DNA from: Eubacterium sp. 1001713B170207_170306_E7
Lineage (GTDB): Bacteria > Bacillota > Clostridia > Eubacteriales > Eubacteriaceae
Direction: 5' to 3'
DNA length: 64,000 bases
Assembly: GCF_015547515.1 (NCBI RefSeq)
Contig: NZ_JADMVE010000010.1
Location: forward strand, 1 to 64,000
Part shown: positions 7,392 through 15,871 of the stretch, in pieces
Numbering within the stretch: position 1 is the first letter of the stretch
How the letters are laid out: the number at the start of each line of letters is the position of its first letter
Position numbers and translations under genes: made by a program
The notes under the pieces: generated by a model
The model's input: the letters and a program-made list of their open reading frames with translations, nothing else
The model's database searches: none
What the model was told of the DNA's origin: nothing

Positions 7392-8576
7392 CTATTCAAC
7401 CTCTCTGTGATAGATAGCTGTGTGCTGATTGCTTGTGTAATCTGCAACGCTGTGTGAAGCAGGGGTATAAGTAAGAATACCTGTCAATTTTTTCGCAACT
7501 TCAAGATTGGTGTTGGGATATAAATGTCCGTATGTTCCCAGTGTGGTCTGTATCTTTTCATGTCCCAGCCGTTCCTTGATAAGTAACGGGTTTTCTCCCA
7601 TGCTGATAAGCAGGGAAGCGTGGGAATGGCGCAACGCATGAATTTTGATACGGTGTACGCCTGCAAGTCCAGCAAGTTTTTCTAATGCCCGTGGGAGCGT
7701 GTGCTTGCTGGTGGGAATACTGTTATAGCTTAGAACAAGGTCACAATTCTTTAATACCTTTTTCTGAACCGCCTGCCATGCTTTTAACTCATTCAGAGTG
7801 TCAGTGTCAACGTAAATGGTGCGGACACTTGCCCTTGTTTTTGGCTCAACGAATTTGTAATCGTCCATTGATTTATAGTACAGGGTTTTGGTAATGCTGA
7901 TAAGACCTGTTTCAAAATCAATGTCAGCCCATTGCAGGGCGGCGGCTTCGCCAATCCTCATGCCTGTCATAAATAACAGCCAAAAGGAAATGAAAAGGTA
8001 ATGTTCGTAGTAATCGCCCTTATAGAGCAGGGAAATCACTTTCTGAAATTCTTCCAGTGTCCAGAAGTCAACCTTTGTCTTTTTGCTTTTGATGTTGCCT
8101 ATCATTCTTGACGGGTTTTTCTTTGCAAGTCCCAGAACAACAGCACGGTCAAAGGCGATTGAAAGCATACCCTGTACAATACGGATATAATTCGGGCTAA
8201 ATTCTTTCGCAAGCTCTAACTGCCAGTTCTGAACATGGATAGGCTCTATCTTGTCCGTTGCCATTTTGTAAAAATACGCAAAGTGCTTTTGTATGGTGGA
8301 ACGGCGGTTGAGATAAGTGCTTTCCTTTACCTGCGTTTTGTACCACGGGAGATAAGTGTCCTCAATAAATGTCTGAAAAGAAATAGTTTCCTTTTTCTCG
8401 GTCAGCTCTGCCGTGGAAGTTAAAATCAGCTTGGAATATTCTTCCCGTGCTTCTTTTTTGGTCTTATAACCGCTTTTATATTTTTGTATTTGTTTTCCAG
8501 TAATCGGATTGTAACCCAGATTTGCCCTAAAGTAATAGGTTCCATTATCCGCTTTTTTAATAGGGTCTTTTGCCAT
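7392..8576 (-). CDS. int: Tyrosine recombinase, element 1 integrase, 394 aa
   Basis: Catalyses integration and excision at the guaA att site. The start is the ATG at 8576, which follows AAGGAG; a longer frame to 8615 exists but lacks a ribosome site. Residues about 10-45 form the AP2-like arm-binding domain (KKADNGTYYFRANLGYNP), then a core-binding domain (FQTFIEDTYLPWYKTQ). The catalytic domain has Arg in MTGMRIGEAAALQWADID, the HxxR box HALRHSHASLL, and GHEKIQTTLGTYGHLYP with the nucleophilic Tyr. All are present, so it is probably active. It lies directly beside attL, as usual. Confidence 0.93.
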   Translation of the reverse strand: MAKDPIKKADNGTYYFRANLGYNPITGKQIQKYKSGYKTKKEAREEYSKLILTSTAELTEKKETISFQTFIEDTYLPWYKTQVKESTYLNRRSTIQKHFAYFYKMATDKIEPIHVQNWQLELAKEFSPNYIRIVQGMLSIAFDRAVVLGLAKKNPSRMIGNIKSKKTKVDFWTLEEFQKVISLLYKGDYYEHYLFISFWLLFMTGMRIGEAAALQWADIDFETGLISITKTLYYKSMDDYKFVEPKTRASVRTIYVDTDTLNELKAWQAVQKKVLKNCDLVLSYNSIPTSKHTLPRALEKLAGLAGVHRIKIHALRHSHASLLISMGENPLLIKERLGHEKIQTTLGTYGHLYPNTNLEVAKKLTGILTYTPASHSVADYTSNQHTAIYHREVE

Positions 8577-8611
8577 GATTTCACTCCTTACATGATATGC
8601 AAGAAGTACAA

Positions 8612-8806
8612 TCAATCTTGTCTATCCGGGATTTTGATTCCCAGCAATTCTTCTACGGCTTCTTTTGGCACTCTGTCCAGTTTCCTTGACTGGTAATAGG
8701 TGTGTCCTCTGGAAATCATAAGTTTTTTTGTTTCTCTTATAATGTCTGCCGCAAATGAAGTCCCATATCCCAGTGCGATTAAGTCACTCTTTGTTACAGT
8801 AACCAT
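8612..8806 (-). CDS. DUF3173 family protein, possible excision factor, 64 aa
   Basis: Small basic protein starting MVTVTKSDLIALGYG at 8806, just after AAGGAGGATA. The DUF3173 pattern is visible: IALGYGTSFAADIIRETKK, then YYQSRKLDRVPKEAVEELLGIKI. It is commonly found immediately upstream of element integrases, as here, 35 bases before int. Its position and likely helix-turn-helix suggest a role in directing the integrase to excise; this is inference. Confidence 0.75.
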   Translation of the reverse strand: MVTVTKSDLIALGYGTSFAADIIRETKKLMISRGHTYYQSRKLDRVPKEAVEELLGIKIPDRQD

Positions 8807-9321
8807 TATCCTCCTTTCCGTAGACAGGATAGGGTATCTCAATATCTTGTCTACGATCATAACAGATTTTCAGCAAAAAAGCTCTATAAAAATGATTGTT
8901 TCCTGCATTTTTTTAATGGGCTTTCGGACGGCTTGGAAGCTCCACGGGACTTGCACCCCTCCCATTCCTATGGGTAGCCGTATCATACGGGTGTATCATT
9001 ATACCAATATACAGGTCATGGCGGCGGCAGTTTCCACCTGCCGCCAGCGGTTCACTGATAAACTCGCTCGCTCCTTTCGGGGTCATGGCGTATCAGCCCG
9101 CAGGCTCGCCGTATATTGAACGTGTCCGATTGCCCTATACTGCGGAGAGCCGCTTTCTTTGTCAAAGTGCAGGGGCTTGTCAGCCCGCAAAAACATACCG
9201 GGTCGATATGCTTTTGTGGGGTGGCAAGAAGCAACGGGCAGTATGCCCTTATGCTCGAAAGAAAAGCCCACGCCGGGGAAGTGAAAAGGGGGAAAGTCTA
9301 TTCCCCTTTGCGGGCGGTTCT
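8807..9321. other. Non-coding stretch upstream of the int module
   Basis: About 515 bases with no supportable gene. It contains a CCGTATCATACGG palindrome at about 8979-8991 and a strong hairpin GGCGGCAG/CTGCCGCC near 9021-9044. The fragmentary frames here have no ribosome sites. It probably holds the promoter for DUF3173-int and the 3' end of the leftward regulatory transcript. Confidence 0.4.
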
Positions 9322-9582
9322 TTAGGCTACTTTAAAAGCAAGGATTTTTGTAATCAGCTTGGTTTCCAGCCTGCGCCGCAGTTCCTCGTCCACGCACAAA
9401 TGCGGGTTGCCTGCTTCGTCATACATGGTGCGGGTTGACAACTTGGCGATATAACCCTCATAGTGGTTTAACACTGTGTTGATAGCGTCCACGTTGCCGG
9501 AAACTGCCGCCACAATGACAGGGTAAGGAAGCAAGCCTTTACTGCCCTGTGTGGCTGGCTTTTGTGTCAATGTCTTATTCAT
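9322..9582 (-). CDS. Tn916 Orf8-like helix-turn-helix protein, 86 aa
   Basis: Resembles the Orf8 family of Tn916-type elements: LPYPVIVAAVSGNVDAINTVLNHYEGYIAKLS, then a conserved RTMYDEAGNPHLCVDEELRRRLETKLI. Its ATG overlaps the end of the preceding sigma-like gene by 8 bases, so the two are translated together. In Tn916, Orf7 and Orf8 stimulate transcription toward the transfer genes; the same job is inferred here. Confidence 0.8.
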   Translation of the reverse strand: MNKTLTQKPATQGSKGLLPYPVIVAAVSGNVDAINTVLNHYEGYIAKLSTRTMYDEAGNPHLCVDEELRRRLETKLITKILAFKVA

Positions 9583-10000
9583 CAGCTTTTTCCTCCATAA
9601 ATTTTTTTAATGCCTGCAAAGAGCTTGTCCGGCGGTAGGCTACCGTCCGGCGCACAAGGTTCAACTGCTCTGCAATCTCCGGGTCTGTCATTCCCAGAAA
9701 ATAGGACAGCAATATGATTTCCTGTCTGTCCTGCGGCAGGGTTTTGAGTGCTTCGGCTAACAGCTCGTTTGTAATGGCTACTTCAAAGCCCATGACTTCA
9801 AAAAGGTATGTATCTTCAAAATATCTGTCCCATACGGCGAACTGTTCCAATGCTTCCTCGGACAGCTCTGAAAGAGAAATTTCATGCTCCCTGCGGTACT
9901 GCAAATGCTTGTAGTAATCACGGGATTCATTCTTCAATAACCGTTTGCAAAAGCTGTCAAAGGTCTGCTGGTTGTATTCTTCCTGCGAATTAGGTTTCAC
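9575..10000 (-). CDS. Tn916 Orf7-like sigma-factor protein, 141 aa
   Basis: A sigma-70-like regulator. The GTG at 10000 is the likely start, preceded by AGGAGG with 7-base spacing. Region 4 is clear near the C terminus (LPQDRQEIILLSYFLGMTDPEIAEQLNLVRRTVAYRR). The N-terminal part fits a degenerate region 2 (FDSFCKRLLKNESRDYYKH). It is cotranscribed with the Orf8-like gene and probably activates element genes. Two terminator-like hairpins upstream on the same strand suggest its expression is attenuated. Confidence 0.85.
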   Translation of the reverse strand: MKPNSQEEYNQQTFDSFCKRLLKNESRDYYKHLQYRREHEISLSELSEEALEQFAVWDRYFEDTYLFEVMGFEVAITNELLAEALKTLPQDRQEIILLSYFLGMTDPEIAEQLNLVRRTVAYRRTSSLQALKKFMEEKADE

Positions 10001-10104
10001 GTTCTCACCTCCTTTCGCTGTCCGCAAAAGGCGGGTGTCTTTCCCCTTTCCGCCACTAACACGATTGGAAAGCTGTGGCAGGCAAATTCCCCGAAAGAAA
10101 TTTG

Positions 10105-10308
10105 AAAAAAATATAAAAAAGCCCGACTAAAGCAAGGCAATAGTCGGGTGTGTGAAATAGCATATCCAGTTGTAAGATTTCTGTATTCGCCCTGTCCGCC
10201 GGAAACTGCCGCAGACAGGGCAAATACTTCTTTTACGGTAAACTTTGTGATACGAATATCCGGGCAGAAAAAAAGCACGGCTGATACCTCCATGTGTACC
10301 GCCGTGCT
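10105..10308 (-). promoter_or_regulatory. Stacked terminator hairpins in the leader of the Orf7-like gene
   Basis: Read leftward there are three hairpins. AGCACGGC/GCCGTGCT (10301-10308 with 10274-10281) is followed by seven T. A 14-bp stem follows (10214-10227 with 10183-10196). CCCGACTA/TAGTCGGG (10141-10148 with 10122-10129) is followed by a long T-rich tail. Two of these look like intrinsic terminators and lie 105-310 bases ahead of the sigma-like gene. This resembles the attenuator ahead of tet(M)-orf7 in Tn916, although no resistance gene is here. Confidence 0.6.
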
Positions 10309-10594
10309 GAAAGGAAAAAGATTCCGTGGGAGTAATTTTGTCGCTGTCATACGGCGGCGTTATTGCTCCCTGCCGCTGTTGGCAGGAATAGAAAAAGGGC
10401 TGTTCCTTTTTCAATGGAAAATCTTACCGTCCTAAAATCTTTTCTTTCTCACGTCTGTATCTGGTATTCATCATGTTTTGCATTAAAATCCGACAGCTTC
10501 CGCATAATAGGATTTGAAAAAGTACATAATAAGATATGTGTAATCGTTTAGAAAAGGGGTGGTGTCTTGTAAAATGACATTGGGAGATATGACT
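10309..10594. other. Non-coding stretch between the attenuator and the XRE gene
   Basis: About 285 bases, more AT-rich toward the right. No reading frame has a convincing ribosome site. It should contain the leftward promoter for the Orf7/Orf8-like genes and the rightward promoter for the XRE repressor, but I could not fix their boxes with confidence. Confidence 0.3.
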
Positions 10595-10951
10595 ATGTAC
10601 AATGAAGAAAAGTATGATTTCAGAGCAATAGGAAAAGCGATTAAAGAAGCACGGGAAAGCCGGGGCATTACACGGGAAAAGCTGGGGGAAATGTTTGACC
10701 TTGCGCCCCGTTATATCATGTCCATAGAGAACAAGGGACAGCACCCCAGTTTTCAAGTGTTCTATGAGCTTGCGTCCTTTTTCCATATATCCGTAGACCA
10801 GTTTTTCTTTCCAGAGAAAACGCCGGAGAAAACCAGCCGCCGCCGCAGGGTGGACAGTCTGCTTGACGGATTGGACGATACGGAGCTTATCGTTATGGAA
10901 GCCACGGCGAAAGGGATATTGGAAGCAAAAGAAACAAAGAAAAATGAGTAA
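10595..10951 (+). CDS. XRE-family repressor (Tn916 Orf9-like), 118 aa
   Basis: Helix-turn-helix regulator. Residues about 10-65 form the HTH_3 domain (IGKAIKEARESRGITREKLGEMFDLAPRYIMSIENK), followed by a short acidic tail. ATG at 10595 follows GGGAG; an ATG at 10589 and an upstream frame are less likely. It is divergent from the Orf7/Orf8-like genes, the arrangement of Tn916 orf9, whose product represses the orf7-orf8 promoter; the same role is inferred. A terminator follows immediately. Confidence 0.8.
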   Translation: MYNEEKYDFRAIGKAIKEARESRGITREKLGEMFDLAPRYIMSIENKGQHPSFQVFYELASFFHISVDQFFFPEKTPEKTSRRRRVDSLLDGLDDTELIVMEATAKGILEAKETKKNE

Positions 10952-10952
10952 G

Positions 10953-10991
10953 CCGCTGTTATGGGAAATCAGCCTGTAACAGCGGTTTTTT
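10953..10991 (+). terminator. Intrinsic terminator of the XRE gene
   Basis: CCGCTGTTA pairs with TAACAGCGG, followed by six T. It begins one base after the XRE stop codon. Confidence 0.85.
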
Positions 10992-11328
10992 CATGCCGCC
11001 AGATAGCAGAAGCAGACAACAGCCGCAAGGGTAAACTGTACGGGCAAAGAACGCCCGCCCTTGCCCCTGCTGTCTGTTTCCGCTTATGGGGTAATCAAGA
11101 GGGAAGCCGTGGAATAATCGGCTTCCCTCTTATCTTTTTTATTTTGGTGCTGTACTTGCCTGTCTGTGGTTTTGAATCGTGTTAAGGAGGAAAGAGGAAG
11201 AATAGCAAGCATAGGGAATGAGTACCCATTCCCGTAAAATCCCCTTTTCCTACCCTGTGGGGAAACGTGGATTTTGCTTGTTGGGAAGTGTCCCAAACCC
11301 CCTTGAAAATGCGAAAGGAATGGAAGAA
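10992..11328 (+). other. Leader and oriT-like region ahead of mobC
   Basis: This 337-base gap holds a perfect 11-bp hairpin (GAGGGAAGCCG/CGGCTTCCCTC, 11099-11129) followed by a T-rich tail, then the 106-bp oriT-like repeat at 11197. No credible gene is present. The hairpin could insulate the mobilisation genes from upstream transcription. Confidence 0.55.
11197..11302 (+). repeat. oriT-like repeat, copy A
   Basis: Starts GAAGAATAGCAAGCATAGGG and ends in TTGCTTGTTGGGAAGTG followed by TCCCAAACCCCC. It contains three nested hairpins: GGGAAT/ATTCCC, AAAATCC/GGATTTT and TTGGGA/TCCCAA. An inverted copy lies at 19187-19292 with paired substitutions that preserve the stems. Position directly upstream of mobC-mobA makes it the best candidate for the origin of transfer. 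Confidence 0.65.
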
Positions 11329-11658
11329 ATGGCAGAGAGAAAAAGGGATATTCAAGTCAAATTTTATGTGACGGAGCAGGAACGGCTTTTGATTGAGGAA
11401 AAAATGAAACTGCTGTCAACGGACAATCTGGGGGCGTATCTTCGGAAAATGGCAGTGGACGGCTATATCATTCAAGTGGACTATTCTGCTATCAAGGAGC
11501 AGACCGCAGAAATACAGAAAATCGGCGTAAACGTAAACCAGATAGCAAAGCGGGTCAATACCACCGGGAACGTATATGAACAGGACTTAAAAGAGATAAA
11601 GGGGGCATTAGAAAAGATATGGCAGTTACAAAGATACACCCTATCAAAACTACGCTGA
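11329..11658 (+). CDS. mobC: MobC-like relaxosome accessory protein, 109 aa
   Basis: Small basic protein (MAERKRDIQVKFYVTEQER) with the ribbon-helix-helix and MobC signature GAYLRKMAVDGYIIQVDY, followed by the IGVNVNQIAKRVNTTGN box typical of the family. AAGGA lies 8 bases before the ATG at 11329. The end overlaps mobA by 40 bases. It would bind oriT and help the relaxase nick. Well supported. Confidence 0.88.
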   Translation: MAERKRDIQVKFYVTEQERLLIEEKMKLLSTDNLGAYLRKMAVDGYIIQVDYSAIKEQTAEIQKIGVNVNQIAKRVNTTGNVYEQDLKEIKGALEKIWQLQRYTLSKLR

Positions 11659-12965
11659 AAAAAGCGGTTGACTATATCTGCAATCCCGAAAAAACAGACG
11701 AAAAGATTTTGATTTCCTCCTTTGGCTGTTCCTATGAAACGGCAGATATTGAGTTCGGTTTTACACTCTCGCAGGCACGGGAGAAAGGGGACAATCTGGC
11801 ACATCATTTGATACAATCCTTTGCGCCCGGAGAGGTGGGTTATGAGGAAGCCCACCGGATAGGGAAAGAGCTGGCGGATAAGGTGCTGGGCGGCAAGTAT
11901 GAATATGTGCTTACCACCCATATAGACAAGGGACATATCCATAATCACATCATGTTTTGTGCCGTGGATTTCGTAACACACCACAAGTACATTTCTAATA
12001 AGCGGAGCTATTACCAGATACGGAATGAAAGTGACCGTCTGTGCCGGGAGCATGGTTTATCGGTTGTCACGCCGGGGGAAAACAAAGGAAAGAAATATGC
12101 AGAGTGGGACGCTGAACGGAAAGGCACAAGCTGGAAAGCAAAGCTGAAAGCCGCCATTGACAGCACTATCCCGCAGGCAAAAGATTTTGAAGATTTCCTG
12201 CGGCTCATGGAAGCGGCGGGCTATGAGATAAAGCAGGGAAAATATATCTCATTCCGTGCCGCCGGACAGGAGCGGTTCACACGCTCTAAGACGCTGGGGG
12301 AAGCCTATGACGTGGAAGCCCTCAAAGAACGGATTGCCGGAACGTACAGGGCAAAGCCGAAAGCATTACGGCAGGAAAAGGACGGTGTTTCACTGCTGAT
12401 TGATATTGAGAACAGTATCAAGGCGGCGCAGAGCCGGGGATATGAACAATGGGCGAAAATCCACAATCTGAAGCAGGCGGCAAAGACCATGAATTTCCTT
12501 ACGGAGCATAACATTTCAGAGTACGGGCAGTTGCAGGCGGTTCTTTCAGAAGTCCATGCGGAGAGCGAACAGACCGCCGCCACCTTAAAGGAGCTGGAAA
12601 GGCGGCTTTCGGATATGTCCCTGCTGATGAAAAATATATCTGCCTACCAAAAGACAAAGCCCGTCTATGCGGAGTACCGGAAAGCAAAGAATAAAGAGAA
12701 ATTCTGGCAAGAGCATGAAAGCAGTCTGATTATCTATGAAGCCGCCGCTAAGACGTTGCAGGCGGCGAGGAACGGGGGCAGGCTTCCGAACTTCAAGAAA
12801 CTGCTGGCAGAGTACAAGGAGCTTGCCGATCAGAAAGATAAGCTGTATCTGGAATATGGGAAACTGAAAAAGAAAGTGAAGCAATATGACATGATTAAGC
12901 AGAATGTGGACGGTATTCTGAAACAGGAAAAACAGTCCAATAAGAACCGTGAAACAGAAAGGTAA
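11619..12965 (+). CDS. mobA: MobA/VirD2-like relaxase, 448 aa
   Basis: Nicks oriT and pilots the single strand during conjugation. The N-terminal relaxase domain includes the metal-binding three-His motif HIDKGHIHNHI near residue 100 and the FAPGEVGYEEAHRIGKELA region. The catalytic Tyr is probably within the first 25 residues or CSYETAD. The C-terminal half is coiled-coil-like (ELERRLSDMSLLMKN, YKELADQKDKLYLEYGKLKKKVKQ). It overlaps mobC and lies just after the oriT-like repeat. A closely similar but broken gene is in element 2. Confidence 0.92.
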   Translation: MAVTKIHPIKTTLKKAVDYICNPEKTDEKILISSFGCSYETADIEFGFTLSQAREKGDNLAHHLIQSFAPGEVGYEEAHRIGKELADKVLGGKYEYVLTTHIDKGHIHNHIMFCAVDFVTHHKYISNKRSYYQIRNESDRLCREHGLSVVTPGENKGKKYAEWDAERKGTSWKAKLKAAIDSTIPQAKDFEDFLRLMEAAGYEIKQGKYISFRAAGQERFTRSKTLGEAYDVEALKERIAGTYRAKPKALRQEKDGVSLLIDIENSIKAAQSRGYEQWAKIHNLKQAAKTMNFLTEHNISEYGQLQAVLSEVHAESEQTAATLKELERRLSDMSLLMKNISAYQKTKPVYAEYRKAKNKEKFWQEHESSLIIYEAAAKTLQAARNGGRLPNFKKLLAEYKELADQKDKLYLEYGKLKKKVKQYDMIKQNVDGILKQEKQSNKNRETER

Positions 12966-13095
12966 AACGGACAATTAGAGGTGCTGAATAAGCCTGTTTT
13001 AAAGGTATTTTCGGGGTGCTTTGAGGGACAGGTGGGAACTTCCAGTACCCCCCTTAAAAAGCGGCTTTTATCTGTCCGCAGACACAAAAAAAGAT

Positions 13096-13133
13096 ACCGG
13101 GAAATGACAATCCGCAGATTATTATTTCCCGGT
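13096..13133. repeat. Cargo-flanking hairpin, left copy
   Basis: ACCGGGAAAT pairs with ATTTCCCGGT around a loop containing AATCCGCAGA. A second hairpin with the same loop decamer lies at 15872-15905, in the same orientation, on the other side of the cargo genes. It also overlaps the 3' end of the winged-helix gene and may be a terminator. Confidence 0.55.
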
Positions 13134-13568
13134 AATCTCCATATCAAATTTGTAGCCAACGCCTAACACGGTTTTTATGTAGGTAGGGTTCTTACTGTCC
13201 GGCTCAATCTTTCTTCGCAGATTATAAACAGTATTCACAACGCTGGAATGGCAGGTATCACTGTCTATGTGCCAGACGGCTTCAAAAATCTGTTCCTGTG
13301 TGAATACCCTACCGGGACTGGAAGCCAGATAGCAGAGCGTTCCATATTCAAGACGGGTAAGGTTTATATCCTCCCCGTCCCGAAGTACCCGGCGTTGATG
13401 TAGCCTAATTTCCAGTCCCGGATAGGATAACACGGGGTAGGAAACAGGCTGAACTATTTTCAATTCTATTTTTTCTGCTAAAATGGAAAATATTGCGTTG
13501 ATTGCCTGTTCCTCGCTGTCCTCGTAAGTTAAGATTGCTATTTTTCCTATATTGTTATCCTCCTGCAC
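13122..13568 (-). CDS. OmpR-type winged-helix protein, receiver domain reduced
   Basis: The last 100 residues form a transcriptional-regulator winged helix (INLTRLEYGTLCYLASSPGRVFTQEQIFEAVW, VVNTVYNLRRKIEPDSKNP, IKTVLGVGYKF). Ahead of it are only about 45 residues (IAILTYEDSEEQAINAIFSIL), far short of a normal 115-residue receiver, and no phospho-acceptor Asp motif is seen. The frame is open up to 13667, inside the acyl-CoA dehydrogenase gene. The GTG at 13568 is a possible start, but the good GGAGG site just inside it leads only to an ATA codon. The gene may have lost its original start when the cargo was inserted. Confidence 0.6.
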   Translation of the reverse strand: MQEDNNIGKIAILTYEDSEEQAINAIFSILAEKIELKIVQPVSYPVLSYPGLEIRLHQRRVLRDGEDINLTRLEYGTLCYLASSPGRVFTQEQIFEAVWHIDSDTCHSSVVNTVYNLRRKIEPDSKNPTYIKTVLGVGYKFDMEITGK

Positions 13569-13584
13569 GGTCTGCTTTAGTAGT

Positions 13585-14727
13585 CTATTTAATTCCCATA
13601 TAAGAGGAAATAACCATTCTCTGAACCTCACTTGTTCCCTCGTAAATTTCAGTAATTTTTGCGTCACGCATTAAACGCTCAAAAGGAAAATCCCTTGAAT
13701 ATCCGTCATAGCCTGCAAGTTGCGAACAACGACGTGTCACATTTGTAGCTGCTTCTGCTGCATATAATTTACCCATAGCAGCAAGATGTGAAAAAGGCTC
13801 GTGATCCTGCTTTGCCTGTGCCGCACGATATACCAGTAAACGGGCTGCGTCAACTCTTGTCTGCATATCGGCAAGCTCAAACTGTGTAAACTGATATTGT
13901 GAAATTCTTTGTTCTCCCTGCATATGTTCTGTAACATATTTTTTACAATGGTCTATTGCGCCCTGTGCGATACCTAATGCCTGTGCAGCAACACCGATAC
14001 GTCCGCCGTCTAATGTCATAAGAGCCATCTTGAATCCTTTTCCTAATTCCCCTAATAAATTCTCTTTGGGAATTTTACAGTCCGTAAATACTAATTCGTA
14101 TGTGGCAGAACCACGAATACCCATTTTCTTTTCTTTTGTTCCAAAAGTAAAGCCGGGAGTACCCTTTTCTACGATAAAGCCGGAAATACCCCTGCTTCGT
14201 TGGCTTTTATCTGTCATTGCCGTAACAAAGTAAGTATCTGCATAAAAACCATTTGTAATAAAGATTTTTGAACCGTTTAACAGCCAATAATCGCCCATAT
14301 CAACAGCAGTTGTTTGTTGGTTTCCTAAGTCGCTTCCTGCGGATGGTTCTGTTACTGCAAATGCGCCTAATTTTTCTCCTTTTAAAAGCGGCACAAGATA
14401 TTTCTGTTTTTGTTCCTCTGTGCCAAACTCTGAAATTGGAAAAGAACCTAAAGAGTGGTGGTCAGATAACATAACGGACGTAGTAGAACAATGTTTTGCC
14501 AATTCCTCAATTACGGCAATATAAGCAAGATAAGAATGTCCTGCACCGCCGTACTCTTTCGGGTAGCAAATTCCCATCATGCCTAATTCGGCTAATCTTT
14601 TTCTGTTTTCTTCTGGGAAACGTTCCTGCTCATCAATTTCCGCCGCCAACGGTGCAGCTTCATTTACTCCAAATTCGTGAATAAGGTCAATTACTTTCTG
14701 CTCTTCCTCGCTAAACTTAAAATTCAT
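13585..14727 (-). CDS. Acyl-CoA dehydrogenase, 380 aa (element cargo)
   Basis: Flavoprotein that would oxidise (or, with bifurcating ETF, reduce) a short-chain acyl-CoA. Signature motifs are intact: GAFAVTEPSAGSD, ITNGFYADTYFVTAMTD, GIRGSATYELVFTD, and the C-terminal RMVISSYMGIK preceded by YEGTSEVQ, whose Glu363 is the catalytic base of butyryl-CoA dehydrogenase-type enzymes. Length is normal. GAGGAGG precedes the ATG. It is divergent from a LysR gene and has no ETF, thiolase or CoA-transferase neighbours. It is more AT-rich than the flanking transfer genes, in keeping with acquisition as cargo. Confidence 0.93.
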   Translation of the reverse strand: MNFKFSEEEQKVIDLIHEFGVNEAAPLAAEIDEQERFPEENRKRLAELGMMGICYPKEYGGAGHSYLAYIAVIEELAKHCSTTSVMLSDHHSLGSFPISEFGTEEQKQKYLVPLLKGEKLGAFAVTEPSAGSDLGNQQTTAVDMGDYWLLNGSKIFITNGFYADTYFVTAMTDKSQRSRGISGFIVEKGTPGFTFGTKEKKMGIRGSATYELVFTDCKIPKENLLGELGKGFKMALMTLDGGRIGVAAQALGIAQGAIDHCKKYVTEHMQGEQRISQYQFTQFELADMQTRVDAARLLVYRAAQAKQDHEPFSHLAAMGKLYAAEAATNVTRRCSQLAGYDGYSRDFPFERLMRDAKITEIYEGTSEVQRMVISSYMGIK

Positions 14728-14962
14728 GGTTATTCCTCCTCGTATAATTTATTTATAAAAACAAAATGTTTTATTTTTGATTTGCAAAACCTAACTCCAA
14801 ACCTTTCATTTTTATCGCGTATGTTAATTCCTGCTTGTCCATAAACTACCTTGCCTTTCTTCTATCTTTGTTTTATAATAGCACTGAAAATACTATAAGA
14901 AAATTGAATGTTTTCGTTTTCTTAATTCGACAAATTGAATGTATTAGAAAGGGGCATTGATT
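14728..14962. promoter_or_regulatory. Divergent promoter region with LysR-type repeat
   Basis: Intergenic space between the dehydrogenase and lysR genes. AAATTGAATGT occurs twice in direct orientation at 14901-14911 and 14932-14942, spaced 31 bases (three helical turns). These are plausible binding sites for the LysR protein. They lie 20-60 bases from the lysR start and about 175-215 from the dehydrogenase start, so autoregulation is the safest reading. Confidence 0.5.
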
Positions 14963-15859
14963 ATGAATACAAAAAGCCTTTTAACTTTTAAGACAATTCT
15001 TGAAACAGGCAGCTTTCAAAAAGCAGCAGATAAGTTAAGTTATACGCAATCGACAGTAACATTTCAAATGAAGCAGCTTGAAGAAGAATTGTCTATAAAG
15101 TTGTTTGAAAAGATAGGCAGGAAAATGGAACTAACACAAGCAGGAAAAGATATACTTCCGCATATTGAGACGATTTTACAGATAACGGAACAAATCAATA
15201 ATTATGGCAAAAGTTTAGCTGAAATTACTGGTGTTTTAAGGGTTGCAGTTCCAGATTCCATTTTGATATATAGTATGCAGCCATTTATACAATCATTTTT
15301 ACATGAAGCTCCGGGTGTTCAGCTTGTTATCAATTCTTTGCAGTCTAGTGAAGTCAATCAAGCTGTCATGGACGGTACAGCCGATATAGGTGTGAATTGT
15401 GAAAAAGACAGTTATCCAGACACAATTATTCATAAAAAACTTGGTACATATAGGGCACTTCTTGTCGCTTCTCCTTTTGTGAACACCAGTTTACTTGATT
15501 TTATCACACCGCACCAACGCAAACCCTTTAGTCTGATCTGTAATGAGCCGGACGGCTTTTATCAGTTGGAAATGAATAAATACCTTGCGAAAAAAGATAT
15601 TGTTCTCAATCCGTACATGAAAGTACAAAGTATTGAAGCGGTCAAAAGATGTGTGATGAATAATTTAGGAATTGCGGTTGTTCCCAGTTATTCTGTTGTA
15701 GAAGAATTGAAAAACGGTTCTTTAATGCCGATTAAAACAGAACTTGATGAAAAAATATATAATTCTATTTATCTCTATCACAAAAACAAATGGATAAGCC
15801 CACAAATGCAACTAGCATTGAATTTAATAAAAGAGTTTATAGGTATAGATAGCGTATAA
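14963..15859 (+). CDS. LysR-family transcriptional regulator, 298 aa (element cargo)
   Basis: N-terminal winged helix-turn-helix at residues about 4-62 (FKTILETGSFQKAADKLSYTQSTVTFQMKQLEEEL) followed by the LysR substrate-binding fold (RVAVPDSILIYSMQPFI, DIGVNCEKDSYPD, GIAVVPSYSVVEELK). ATG at 14963 follows AAAGGGG; an ATG two codons earlier is possible. It probably senses a metabolite and controls the divergent acyl-CoA dehydrogenase gene, which is the usual LysR arrangement. A hairpin with the loop AATCCGCAGA follows it. Confidence 0.88.
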   Translation: MNTKSLLTFKTILETGSFQKAADKLSYTQSTVTFQMKQLEEELSIKLFEKIGRKMELTQAGKDILPHIETILQITEQINNYGKSLAEITGVLRVAVPDSILIYSMQPFIQSFLHEAPGVQLVINSLQSSEVNQAVMDGTADIGVNCEKDSYPDTIIHKKLGTYRALLVASPFVNTSLLDFITPHQRKPFSLICNEPDGFYQLEMNKYLAKKDIVLNPYMKVQSIEAVKRCVMNNLGIAVVPSYSVVEELKNGSLMPIKTELDEKIYNSIYLYHKNKWISPQMQLALNLIKEFIGIDSV

Positions 15860-15871
15860 AGTAAAAAAATG

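Noticed and set aside
10127-10414. 95-codon minus-strand frame overlapping the attenuator (MKKEQPFFYSCQQ...)
   Set aside because: It runs through terminator hairpins, has no ribosome site and no recognisable domain. It is better explained as leader RNA.
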